Source of the DNA: an uncultured Gammaproteobacteria bacterium
Lineage (GTDB): Bacteria > Pseudomonadota > Gammaproteobacteria > Steroidobacterales > UBA11654
DNA: 64,000 nt
Assembly: GCA_902595845.1 (NCBI GenBank)
Contig: CACJRN010000004.1
Span: 53,737 to 117,736, forward strand
Direction: 5' to 3'
Shown: in pieces, positions 46,234 to 53,975 of the stretch
Layout: each line of letters starts with the position of its first letter
How positions within the stretch are numbered: the first letter of the stretch is position 1
The notes under the pieces: model-generated
The model's database searches: none
The model's input: only the letters and a program-made list of their open reading frames with translations
Told to the model about the DNA's origin: nothing
Translations under genes and position numbers: made by a program

Positions 46234-47136
46234 TTATTGAGCAGGAATCGTATTTTTTACTGCCTGATCTGAGTCTTTATTCCTCGTTAAGAGCATTACC
46301 CCAAGTCCAGTGATCATAAGGGAGAGAAAAGGCTCAAAAGGCCAAAAAGGCAACCACAATTCAAACGTTGCTGACCAAGAGAAAAATGTAAGATATTCTG
46401 AGAGAATTGCTTGCCAATAAAGACTAGTGACTGACATTGTTAGGCCAAGCAAAACCACGAAGATACCAAAATATTGATCCATCATATTTTTGTTGGTCAA
46501 TTTTTCATATCTCATTTTTCCCCAAGCAACTATCCTTGCCAGAAATGCCAAAAAGCCCATCCAATAAAAAAGGTAATCAATCATCAATGGATTCCCATAG
46601 TATGAAATTGCCCACCAGTAGACACTGAAAGGATAGGCCCAAAGAAAATAAACACCCGTTTTATGGATGATTCTCCATTGGCTTGAGCTAACCATCTTGC
46701 TTCCAAACTTAAAAGAGGTCAGCACCATTGCCATCAAGAATATATATCCAATACTGCCTTCAATTTCATCTCTAAAGTAATAGACTTCTGAAAAGTAATA
46801 ATCATGAAAGTAATAAGACATGATGAAAATAAATAAGCCCTGCCAAGCCATGGCAACTGCAAAGACCAGCCCAATGTATTTTCTATTCCTCATCAGCCAA
46901 CGCGTGAATGCATTAGGGAATAATATCTGCAATGAAGAAATAGCAATGACAAGATAAATAAAAGGAACAGCCTATCTGACAGAAAAACTGATCATCTCTG
47001 ATATTTCCGCTCCAGTGATCGATTCGAAGCTCAAAAGTGGAACAAACATAAAGGCCGAAATCGGTAATGAGATTAGGAAGAACAGATTCCAGTTATTCAC
47101 CCACTTGTTTTTCAATAATTCCTTCAATTCAGACAT
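46234..47136 (-). pseudogene. multi-spanning membrane protein gene interrupted by an in-frame TAG (ferric-reductase-like?)
   Basis: Read on the minus strand, an ATG at 47136 opens 54 codons (start MSELKELLKNKW, one membrane helix, ending ISFSVR), then a TAG at 46972-46974, then the same frame continues AVPFIYLVIAIS and runs to the stop at 46234. Joined, it would be a ~300-residue protein with about seven helices and an even hydrophobic pattern across the stop. The segment NRKYIGLVF to WRIIHKTGVYFLWAY resembles ferric-reductase-like/MsrQ membrane domains, but the family is uncertain. A TTG at 46932 could restart the downstream 232 residues. A substitution such as TGG to TAG would explain it; sequencing error is the alternative. 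Confidence 0.72.
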
Positions 47137-47203
47137 TTTTTTAAATTATGATTCAATCAGCCTATACGAGCTTTTGCCAACATGATAGTCTTTTGATGAG
47201 CTC

Positions 47204-47398
47204 ATGTTGATCAATAAACTTAAACTCTTTTTTCTATCTTTGATGCCAATACTGGCGTGCATATTTTTGTTATATTGGCTCGAATCAAATGGCATATTAA
47301 CAATTGAGTTTGAACACAGAGGCAAATTATCCGTAATTACGCTTTCGATCGGTCTGATCTGCTCTTTAATGGTGCACTCATTCCTCAGCAAGAAATGA
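47204..47398 (+). CDS. possible small two-helix membrane protein
   Basis: A 64-residue reading frame with two clear hydrophobic segments (about residues 6-25 and 41-58) separated by a polar loop, and a basic end (SKK). It lies in the otherwise empty space between the interrupted gene and the MBL-fold hydrolase. The regular hydrophobic pattern is the only support; there is no strong ribosome binding site and I recognise no family. The frame on the opposite strand (47146-47403) looks like non-coding sequence. Confidence 0.45.
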   Translation: MLINKLKLFFLSLMPILACIFLLYWLESNGILTIEFEHRGKLSVITLSIGLICSLMVHSFLSKK

Positions 47399-47412
47399 TT
47401 CATTTTCTCATT

Positions 47413-48048
47413 CTATGAGTTATATCGTATGACCATATTATTGGTCATCTCTTTCTTTATTGATGTCTCAGGTCCGTGACCTGTGATAACGGTGGTTGAT
47501 TCGTCAAGCGTATAAATTTTATTTTGAATGGATGACTTTAGCTTTTTAAAATCTCCACCAGGTAAATCAGTTCTTCCCACCGAACCATTGAATAGAGTAT
47601 CACCAGCAACAAGTAAATCGGCTGAATCAAAATGAAAACTCACAGATCCCGGAGTATGACCTGGAGTATGCAGACATACCCCATCACAATGAACCAAGTC
47701 TTGCTCATCCTCAATCTTAAAATCAGGAGGAGGGGTGGGTTTAAATTCTATATTGAAATAGCTGCATTGCATTTCAAGGCTATCCCATAGGAATCGATCA
47801 TCATCGTGCAAATAAATTGGCGCTCCTGTCTTTTCTTTTATTTCAGCTGATGCTAGAAAGTGATCAAAATGTGCATGTGTGTGATATATGCCTTCCAATT
47901 CTATCTTCATCTCTTCTAGGGTTTGCATTATGAGCTCAGGATCGCCACCAGGATCAATCAGGTAACCTTTGCCTGTCTCAGTATTGCCAAGAATGGTGCA
48001 ATTGCATTGCAATGGACCCACTGGAAAGCTTTTATGAATAATTGTCAT
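47413..48048 (-). CDS. metallo-beta-lactamase-fold hydrolase (YcbL/glyoxalase II-like)
   Basis: A 211-residue hydrolase with the metal motif THAHFDHFLA, a second site HTPGHTPGSVSFH, and VAGDTLFNGSVGRTDLPGG, then TVITGHGPETSI. It begins with VGPLQCNCTILG, typical of the YcbL group. It lacks the C-terminal glutathione-binding domain of true GloB (see 37690), so glyoxalase II-like thioesterase activity is possible but not certain. Cytoplasmic, no signal peptide. Confidence 0.88.
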   Translation of the reverse strand: MTIIHKSFPVGPLQCNCTILGNTETGKGYLIDPGGDPELIMQTLEEMKIELEGIYHTHAHFDHFLASAEIKEKTGAPIYLHDDDRFLWDSLEMQCSYFNIEFKPTPPPDFKIEDEQDLVHCDGVCLHTPGHTPGSVSFHFDSADLLVAGDTLFNGSVGRTDLPGGDFKKLKSSIQNKIYTLDESTTVITGHGPETSIKKEMTNNMVIRYNS

Positions 48049-48128
48049 GTGATTTTAAATTTAATATGTGGCTATAATATCAGTAAGTAAATATTGTAAA
48101 AAATATATCTGTGAAATAGGGGATTTCA

Positions 48129-49892
48129 TTGAAAAAGATTAATTTTCTCATTCTATCGCTTTTTTGTTTATTGCTCATAAACGCATGCTCTCAATATTCT
48201 TCACAACTTGATCCCAGGGATCAGAATATAGAGAGAGTAGGAGTGCTTTATGTTTCTCACGGTGGCAATGAGGTATTCAATGAGAAAGGCATATGGGATG
48301 TTACCGTTCAAATCTTCTCATATGACGAAAACAGCCCTTTATATCGTTCCATTCTTTGGAATGAGGAGTTTTGGCCGAAACTTTTAAAATATGGAAATGC
48401 ACAAAAAAATCTTGGCAAATATTCATTTGAATATGAACGAATCGGCGGAAGAGATCCTTATCCAGCAGCAAAAAGGAAAGTAACAAAGGAGTTGATCAAG
48501 GCCCTCAATCGAAGAGAGGGAAATATGGATGTTGATTTCATTGTAGATAAGATGACCTGGATCAGCCCTGAGATTGATGAAATTGCACATCCAAGAAGAC
48601 TTTATAATCCAGGCGTGGAAGACGGTTCGACTCTTCGTTTTTGTGACAACGATTGGAGAAGATGCAGACTCAATCGATTCGATGTTGATGGGCCAGTGGA
48701 GAGATTATTATCGGTTGGTGTTGATCGGATCATCATGATTGATCTCACCACGGCAGGCGCCCGATTCTCAAAAACATACGACAGTTACATGATTGCAAGG
48801 ACTCTGATCAATGAACACAATGAAAGAAACAATGAAAACGTCGTTCTCGAATGGGCCAATGATCCAATGTCTGCAATGGATGCCTCTTATCCGGATGCTG
48901 ATCCAAAATGGACAAGGTCTTCAAGGCAATTTAAATCCAATCCAATGATTGATATCCAATCTTATCCTAATCCTGTTATTTCTGATCCTCGATTGGCTGA
49001 CTTTCATGTAGAGGGTATTGAGCAAAAATTCAGTCAGAAAATACCAATCAAGGAAACAGGGATTTTATTGGTGAACCACGGAATTTTCCCTGGAAATGAG
49101 CTTTTTGACCCGAAGATCAACGATACACTCATTCTCAATAACAATATCAAAGACACCCTCCTGCAAAAATATCCGGATTTAAGTTCGGCAAATATTTTGG
49201 GCGGTTGGTTTGGCGATCTGACGGTTAATGAGGACTTGGAAGGTCGAAGTAAGCTTGAGCGATCTAGAGAGATGCGAGGAGAAAATCTTGGATATATTCG
49301 TTTTCTTGATGAAGAGTCTGGGCCAAAAGATGAAATGGGATATCGCTATTGGGAAGGGCTTGAGGCTTTAAAGAACAATGGGGTCAAGCACATCGTTATC
49401 GCTTTTCCTCAGATTACAGAAAATTCAGTTTTGAATCTTGTCGAAGTGCCCAATCAAATGGCAAAAGAGATTGGTTACAAGGGCTGGCTAGAGCATGGCG
49501 GTTATGATTTTAATCGTTATCCAAAAGTTGGACATCCCTTCGCTGATTATTGGGGAGTTTGGGTAAGAACAATGTGCAAGAACGTCAATAATCCGGAGAT
49601 TCAAGAGCCGTGTTGTTTTGAAATGGGAGGTTGTGAAAACGGCCAACCTTATCCTCCGTTAAGGCAGGTAGCGAGCAACCAAAAAATCGATGATCTGGAT
49701 CCTTCACTTGCTTATGACGTTTCGGCATACGGGCATCTTGGATTTGATCCGAATTTGGGTCCAGCCAATGAAAACTTTGCTGTTCAAGACCAATACGATG
49801 GAACTTGGGCCATGTGGGAAGTGGTTGATGATCACAAAGCTGTGGCAGCGTTTCTTGCCGATAAGATCATTGAACATATAGAATCAAAATAA
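48129..49892 (+). CDS. large lipoprotein with two chelatase-like halves, function unknown
   Basis: The 587-residue protein starts with a lipoprotein signal ending LINAC (Cys20). After it come two similar openings, VGVLYVSHGGNEVF near residue 37 and TGILLVNHGIFPGNELF near 311, each a strand followed by a His-Gly as in class II chelatases (CbiX/ferrochelatase fold). Each half also has a later GV-hydrophobic strand: GVDRIIMIDL and GVKHIVIAFPQ. Cysteines cluster late (CKNVNN, EPCCFEMGGCENG). I do not know the family. It is followed 24 nt later by a DUF1838 gene. Start is TTG. Confidence 0.8.
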   Translation: MKKINFLILSLFCLLLINACSQYSSQLDPRDQNIERVGVLYVSHGGNEVFNEKGIWDVTVQIFSYDENSPLYRSILWNEEFWPKLLKYGNAQKNLGKYSFEYERIGGRDPYPAAKRKVTKELIKALNRREGNMDVDFIVDKMTWISPEIDEIAHPRRLYNPGVEDGSTLRFCDNDWRRCRLNRFDVDGPVERLLSVGVDRIIMIDLTTAGARFSKTYDSYMIARTLINEHNERNNENVVLEWANDPMSAMDASYPDADPKWTRSSRQFKSNPMIDIQSYPNPVISDPRLADFHVEGIEQKFSQKIPIKETGILLVNHGIFPGNELFDPKINDTLILNNNIKDTLLQKYPDLSSANILGGWFGDLTVNEDLEGRSKLERSREMRGENLGYIRFLDEESGPKDEMGYRYWEGLEALKNNGVKHIVIAFPQITENSVLNLVEVPNQMAKEIGYKGWLEHGGYDFNRYPKVGHPFADYWGVWVRTMCKNVNNPEIQEPCCFEMGGCENGQPYPPLRQVASNQKIDDLDPSLAYDVSAYGHLGFDPNLGPANENFAVQDQYDGTWAMWEVVDDHKAVAAFLADKIIEHIESK

Positions 49893-49915
49893 AGAAAAAA
49901 TAGAGGAAGAAGATA

Positions 49916-50782
49916 ATGGCTTTAAAAATTCAAAGACGAAATTTCATACTTGGACTTGGACTTGCAAGTTTAATGAGTCATGAAGAAGTGAATGCAAGAG
50001 TTACAGGCATTATTCCTGATAATATACCCGATCTCAATTTACCGGTGAATAATGTAACCAGCATGCTTCGTATGCAAGCGACAATCGGGAACGAGGAACA
50101 GATTCCTTGGCACTATACAGGAATTCTTTGGGCTCAGAAGCATTCTGAACAGCCCATACCAATGGTTAAAATCGAGGGCATGGAGAGCTATAAAGTCATA
50201 CCGCTGGAGGATGGATCATATGAGATATTAGGAAACATGGTGACATTTTTCAGAGACATTGAGACTGGCGAGATGATCGATGAATACAAAAACCCTTTTA
50301 CTGGCAAAACAAACAAAGTGGAGCCAAATCTCAGAAAAGCAACTAGCATTGGCAGAGGTCTCAATATTTCCACTATGGGTATAAGACCTACATCATTTAT
50401 AGACAAGATGCCTGACAAGCCTCTTTTGATAGATTGGAATTTTGGGGCAGATACGGTATGGATGCAAAATCAGACTGCATATCCACCTGGATTGACACCA
50501 CCTAGATTGCAACGATTCACGATGTTTTCTCCATTGGATAAATTCGTCGATCAATCAATTCTTTCGTTGCCGACTATGTTTACCGCAACAGTTCTGATGC
50601 CATATTTGCATTGGATGGACATGGATGATGAGGAAGGCCACACGCTCTGGCATGCCTCAGGAGTGAAACTGAACGACATGAGTGAGTTACCAGAAGAATA
50701 TAGCTCAAGGCTTATGAGTGAATACAGTGATTACTCTTACTTCGATCTAACTAAAGATTCAGGGCCTGTCACTTACGAATAG
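49916..50782 (+). CDS. Tat-exported DUF1838 family protein (paralogue 2)
   Basis: A 288-residue protein with a twin-arginine-like signal (IQRRNFILGLGLASLM). The mature part shares with the DUF1838 protein at 34195 the pattern ETGEMIDEYKNPFTGKTNKV, the preceding LEDGSYEILGNMVTF region, and a late PYLHWMDMDDEEGHTLWHASG corresponding to PWMLMGQEPGHCLYQAFMG there. Function is unknown. It directly follows the chelatase-like lipoprotein, and a cytochrome c lipoprotein comes next, suggesting a shared periplasmic role. Confidence 0.85.
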   Translation: MALKIQRRNFILGLGLASLMSHEEVNARVTGIIPDNIPDLNLPVNNVTSMLRMQATIGNEEQIPWHYTGILWAQKHSEQPIPMVKIEGMESYKVIPLEDGSYEILGNMVTFFRDIETGEMIDEYKNPFTGKTNKVEPNLRKATSIGRGLNISTMGIRPTSFIDKMPDKPLLIDWNFGADTVWMQNQTAYPPGLTPPRLQRFTMFSPLDKFVDQSILSLPTMFTATVLMPYLHWMDMDDEEGHTLWHASGVKLNDMSELPEEYSSRLMSEYSDYSYFDLTKDSGPVTYE

Positions 50783-50874
50783 AGCCATTTTGACAAGCAT
50801 TCATTTGGTAAGGCAGCACTTATTGATATAATGCTTTTCAAATATTCAATGATTGATGTGCTTTGAAAGCATCT

Positions 50875-51333
50875 ATGAAAAATATAACTCCTAAATTGTT
50901 TCTAGTCTTATTTATTTTGACCCTCACTGCGTGCGGAAAAGATGAGCAAAAAAATGAAACTATAGACGTTCAATCCAATGTTGATCAAACGCAGATTTTA
51001 TCGAATCTTAAAGACGACTTCGCTGGCGATCCTGAAAGAGGAAAGAGGTTATATCTTCAATGCAGGGCATGTCATTCTTTGAAAAAAGGGGAACCTCATA
51101 AGATCGGTCCGAATCTTTATAATTTTTATGGCAAACAGGCGGGCAGTCAGGAAAGGTTCAATTATTCATCTGAGCTCTTAGATTCAAAGATTTTATGGGA
51201 TTATGATAATTTAGACCGATGGCTTGAGAATCCTCAAGCATTGATCCCTGAGAATAAAATGGTCTATGTTGGCATGAGAAATCCCAAGGACAGAGAGGAC
51301 TTGATTGCCTACCTGTTGATTGAAACACAGTAG
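50875..51333 (+). CDS. cytochrome c lipoprotein (class I)
   Basis: A 152-residue protein with a lipoprotein signal ending LTACG, a spacer of about 40 residues and one cytochrome c domain: GKRLYLQCRACHSL holds the CxxCH haem site and PENKMVYVGM the likely axial Met. IGPNLYNFYGKQAG and DREDLIAYL are typical of mitochondrial-type/c2-like cytochromes. It would be a membrane-attached periplasmic electron carrier. ATG at 50875 is chosen over a TTG at 50863. Confidence 0.9.
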   Translation: MKNITPKLFLVLFILTLTACGKDEQKNETIDVQSNVDQTQILSNLKDDFAGDPERGKRLYLQCRACHSLKKGEPHKIGPNLYNFYGKQAGSQERFNYSSELLDSKILWDYDNLDRWLENPQALIPENKMVYVGMRNPKDREDLIAYLLIETQ

Positions 51334-51421
51334 CAATATAAGGAAGATATTTAACATAATTGTAATATTCATTTAGTAAAAAACACGGGTAAAAAAAATT
51401 AACGCAAAGCAGGAAAAGAAA

Positions 51422-52111
51422 ATGCAAGAAATACTCGTTGTTGAGGATGAAAAAGCCATCAGGTCCATGATTAATTTTTCATTATCCAGAGCTGGATATA
51501 GTGTTATTGAGGCACCGGATGTGAAATCAGCTAAAAATCAAATTGATAAAAAGATTCCGGACCTGGTTCTCATTGATTGGATGCTACCAGATGAAAGCGG
51601 ACTTGAGTTAGCCAAATCATTAAAGAAAGATGAGCTTACAAAAAATATCGGGGTAATTATGCTGACTGCAAAAGCAGAGGAGCGGGATAAGATTGCTGGT
51701 TTTAATAGTGGTGCAGATGACTATGTGACAAAGCCATTTTCTCAAAATGAGTTGATTGCTCGGATCAAAGCATTGCTTAGAAGAACATCATACGTTGATT
51801 CAGAAGTCCTTAAGTCAGGGCGAATCAGTATTGACTTGAGAAGCATGAGGGTGCTCATCGATGACAAGGAAGTTCATTTTGGACCCAAAGAATTTAAACT
51901 CCTTGAGCATTTTATTGTGAATGATGGAAGGGTATTCAGTCGATCACAATTGTTGGATCAAGTTTGGGGAAGGTCTGTATATGTTGAGGAAAGAACTGTG
52001 GATGTCCACATCAGGCGTCTGAGATCAAGTTTAGAGCAATATGGTCTCTCAGAATTAATTCAAACAGTAAGGGGTTCTGGATACCGGTTCTCTCATACAG
52101 GAGACGATTGA
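51422..52111 (+). CDS. phoB: phosphate regulon response regulator PhoB
   Basis: An OmpR-family regulator of 229 residues. The receiver domain has the acidic pocket VVEDEKA and phosphoacceptor Asp52 in LIDWMLPDESG, with the KPF switch region near 102. The winged-helix DNA-binding domain ends RTVDVHIRRLRSSLEQYG and TVRGSGYRFS. High similarity to PhoB, adjacency to a PhoR-like kinase and a Pho box nearby support the name. It overlaps phoR by 4 nt. Confidence 0.94.
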   Translation: MQEILVVEDEKAIRSMINFSLSRAGYSVIEAPDVKSAKNQIDKKIPDLVLIDWMLPDESGLELAKSLKKDELTKNIGVIMLTAKAEERDKIAGFNSGADDYVTKPFSQNELIARIKALLRRTSYVDSEVLKSGRISIDLRSMRVLIDDKEVHFGPKEFKLLEHFIVNDGRVFSRSQLLDQVWGRSVYVEERTVDVHIRRLRSSLEQYGLSELIQTVRGSGYRFSHTGDD

Positions 52112-53157
52112 GCTTGAATTCATTTTTCTCACGTGGCCCTAAGTATTCAGAAGAGACAATAAAAGAAGCTCTGAATGCATTGAGGGATGGCGTCATTCTC
52201 ATTGATAAAAATAATAAAATCATTTGGAGTAATGAAAATGCTTCAAAATGGCTGAACCTGAATGATCCTTTCTCTCAGGAAAATATTCGAGCTTATTTCC
52301 CAACCAGTGAATTTGATGAGTTTCTCAGCCAAAGCGATCAAAATTCATCCCTTGAGGCGATATCGCCATTGAATAAGTCAATTTTTCTCTCTCTTCAAAT
52401 CATTCCTTTAGGCGAAACTGAGAAAATTTTGGTTTTGAGAGACATTACAACGCCCATTCGGCTTGAGAAGGTACGGACTGATTTTGCTGCCAATGCCTCT
52501 CATGAATTAAGGTCACCGCTTACAGTAATTGCTGGATATATTGAACTGATGGTCGAGGATGAATCCATCCCAAATAATTGGAAAAAACCGATTGAGGATC
52601 TTGCAAAGCAATCGGAAAGAATGAAGTCTGTTTTGTCGGATCTTTTGGTATTGTTTCAATTGGAATCTGAATCCAGGATAACTGATGAGGAGATCGTTGA
52701 TTTGCAAGCAATTGTAATGGCAGTTAGAAAAGACTGCATGTTGGCAAAAAAACCTCCAAAAGAGTTTAAAGTTGACTTCAAAGACAGTGCTGTAATATTG
52801 GGTGATGAAGTGAAGACTCAATCCATAGTGAATAATATTGTTGAAAATGCACTGCGGTATTGTGACAAAGATGGTGAAATTTCAGTGAATTGGTTCATCG
52901 ATAAAGCAGGTGGGCATTTATCCATTAAAGACAATGGGATTGGCATGGAGGAAAAGCATCTTAATAGAATCACTGAGCGTTTCTATCGAATTGACAAAGG
53001 ACGGTCAAGAAAACTGGGTGGTACGGGCCTTGGATTGGCCATTGTCAAATATGCATTGCAAGCACATGAAGCAACACTCGAGATCAAGAGTGAGCTTGGG
53101 ATCGGAAGCGAATTCATTTGCCACTTTCCAGTCTCACGAATCCAGATTGAGCAATAA
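52108..53157 (+). CDS. phoR: PhoR-type sensor histidine kinase lacking membrane helices
   Basis: The 349-residue protein contains a PAS domain (residues ~15-110, DGVILIDKNNKIIWSN), the H-box ASHELRSPLTV with His132, and an HATPase domain with NIVENALRYC, DNGIGM and GGTGLGLAIVK. The PhoR name follows from the H-box, PAS arrangement and position behind phoB. Unlike typical PhoR it has no N-terminal membrane segments: the TTG start overlaps the phoB stop, and only phoB coding sequence lies upstream. It should therefore be soluble unless held at the membrane by a partner. Confidence 0.9.
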   Translation: MSLNSFFSRGPKYSEETIKEALNALRDGVILIDKNNKIIWSNENASKWLNLNDPFSQENIRAYFPTSEFDEFLSQSDQNSSLEAISPLNKSIFLSLQIIPLGETEKILVLRDITTPIRLEKVRTDFAANASHELRSPLTVIAGYIELMVEDESIPNNWKKPIEDLAKQSERMKSVLSDLLVLFQLESESRITDEEIVDLQAIVMAVRKDCMLAKKPPKEFKVDFKDSAVILGDEVKTQSIVNNIVENALRYCDKDGEISVNWFIDKAGGHLSIKDNGIGMEEKHLNRITERFYRIDKGRSRKLGGTGLGLAIVKYALQAHEATLEIKSELGIGSEFICHFPVSRIQIEQ

Positions 53158-53166
53158 ACAGTTAGA

Positions 53167-53200
53167 CTGTAACAAAACTGTAACAAACGAAACCTAATAT
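53167..53200 (+). promoter_or_regulatory. Pho box and -10 of a PhoB-dependent promoter
   Basis: Two perfect 7-mers CTGTAAC (53167-53173 and 53178-53184) are separated by AAAA, exactly the layout of a PhoB box. A -10-like TAATAT follows at 53195-53200, 10 nt behind the second repeat, the spacing seen when PhoB replaces the -35. The first gene controlled would be the DUF47 gene at 53286, then pit and the porin. Confidence 0.85.
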
Positions 53201-53285
53201 TACGAAGATGTAATTAATCATTGGGTTTCTAAATCAACAAAAATTAAGTCTTAAAAAACTTAATCATCAAAATAGGAGTAATCAA

Positions 53286-53963
53286 ATGAATAATGAAAGT
53301 TTCCTCGGAATGTTGGCTGAATCTCCATTTGCTGGACTTCAGGAACACATGAAAGTAGGCGATGAAGCCGTTACAAAGCTGGGTGATTTTCTCACTGCTA
53401 TCTCAGAAGACGATTGGAGGACTGCAGAGGAATGCAGAGAAGCAATTGTTGAGTTGGAAAATCGTGCTGATGATATTAAAAACAATATTCGTAATAATCT
53501 TCCCAAATCACTTTTTATGTCAGTCTCAAGAGAGGATCTACTCGGTTTGGTTATGACTATGGATGAAATTCCCAATGCTGCAAAGGATATTTCAGGAATC
53601 ATTATTGGGCGTAAAATGAGCATACCTGAGCAAGTAAAAGATCAGTTTATTTCATGCTCGAATGCCGCTATCAAAGCTGCCAACCAAGCGTCCGAAGCAG
53701 TCAGAAAGGTTGATGAAATGCAAAAGAGTGGATTTGGATCAAACGATGCTGCGGCGCTTTCAGATCTGGTTGCACACTTAGAGCAAATAGAAAGAGAAAA
53801 TGATGAACTTGAAATTGAACTTAGACATTCATTATTTCAGTGTGAAAAAGAATACGATCCAATCGATATGGTTTTTTTGTATGACATCATCAATAAAATT
53901 GGCTCTCTTGCCGATATTTCACAAACAGTGGGCCATTTGTTGGTTCGATTAATCTCAAGATAG
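53286..53963 (+). CDS. DUF47 / TIGR00153 PhoU-like protein, Pit accessory
   Basis: A 225-residue all-helical protein of the DUF47 family, distantly related to PhoU. Segments such as SPFAGLQEHMKVGDEAV at the N-terminus, ELENRADDIKNNIRNNLPKS and the closing DIINKIGSLADISQTVGHLL match the group. DUF47 genes usually stand directly before pit-type phosphate transporters, as here with a 12-nt gap, and are thought to modulate them. Predicted to be induced by PhoB. Confidence 0.92.
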   Translation: MNNESFLGMLAESPFAGLQEHMKVGDEAVTKLGDFLTAISEDDWRTAEECREAIVELENRADDIKNNIRNNLPKSLFMSVSREDLLGLVMTMDEIPNAAKDISGIIIGRKMSIPEQVKDQFISCSNAAIKAANQASEAVRKVDEMQKSGFGSNDAAALSDLVAHLEQIERENDELEIELRHSLFQCEKEYDPIDMVFLYDIINKIGSLADISQTVGHLLVRLISR

Positions 53964-53975
53964 AAAGGGGAAAAA

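Noticed and set aside
47146-47403. An 85-codon minus-strand frame opposite the possible two-helix protein
   Set aside because: Its composition is irregular, without hydrophobic or helical pattern, and it looks like the shadow of the plus-strand frame.
51334-51421. A Pho box upstream of phoB
   Set aside because: TTGTAAT occurs but no properly spaced second repeat is visible, so autoregulation through a local box is not supported.
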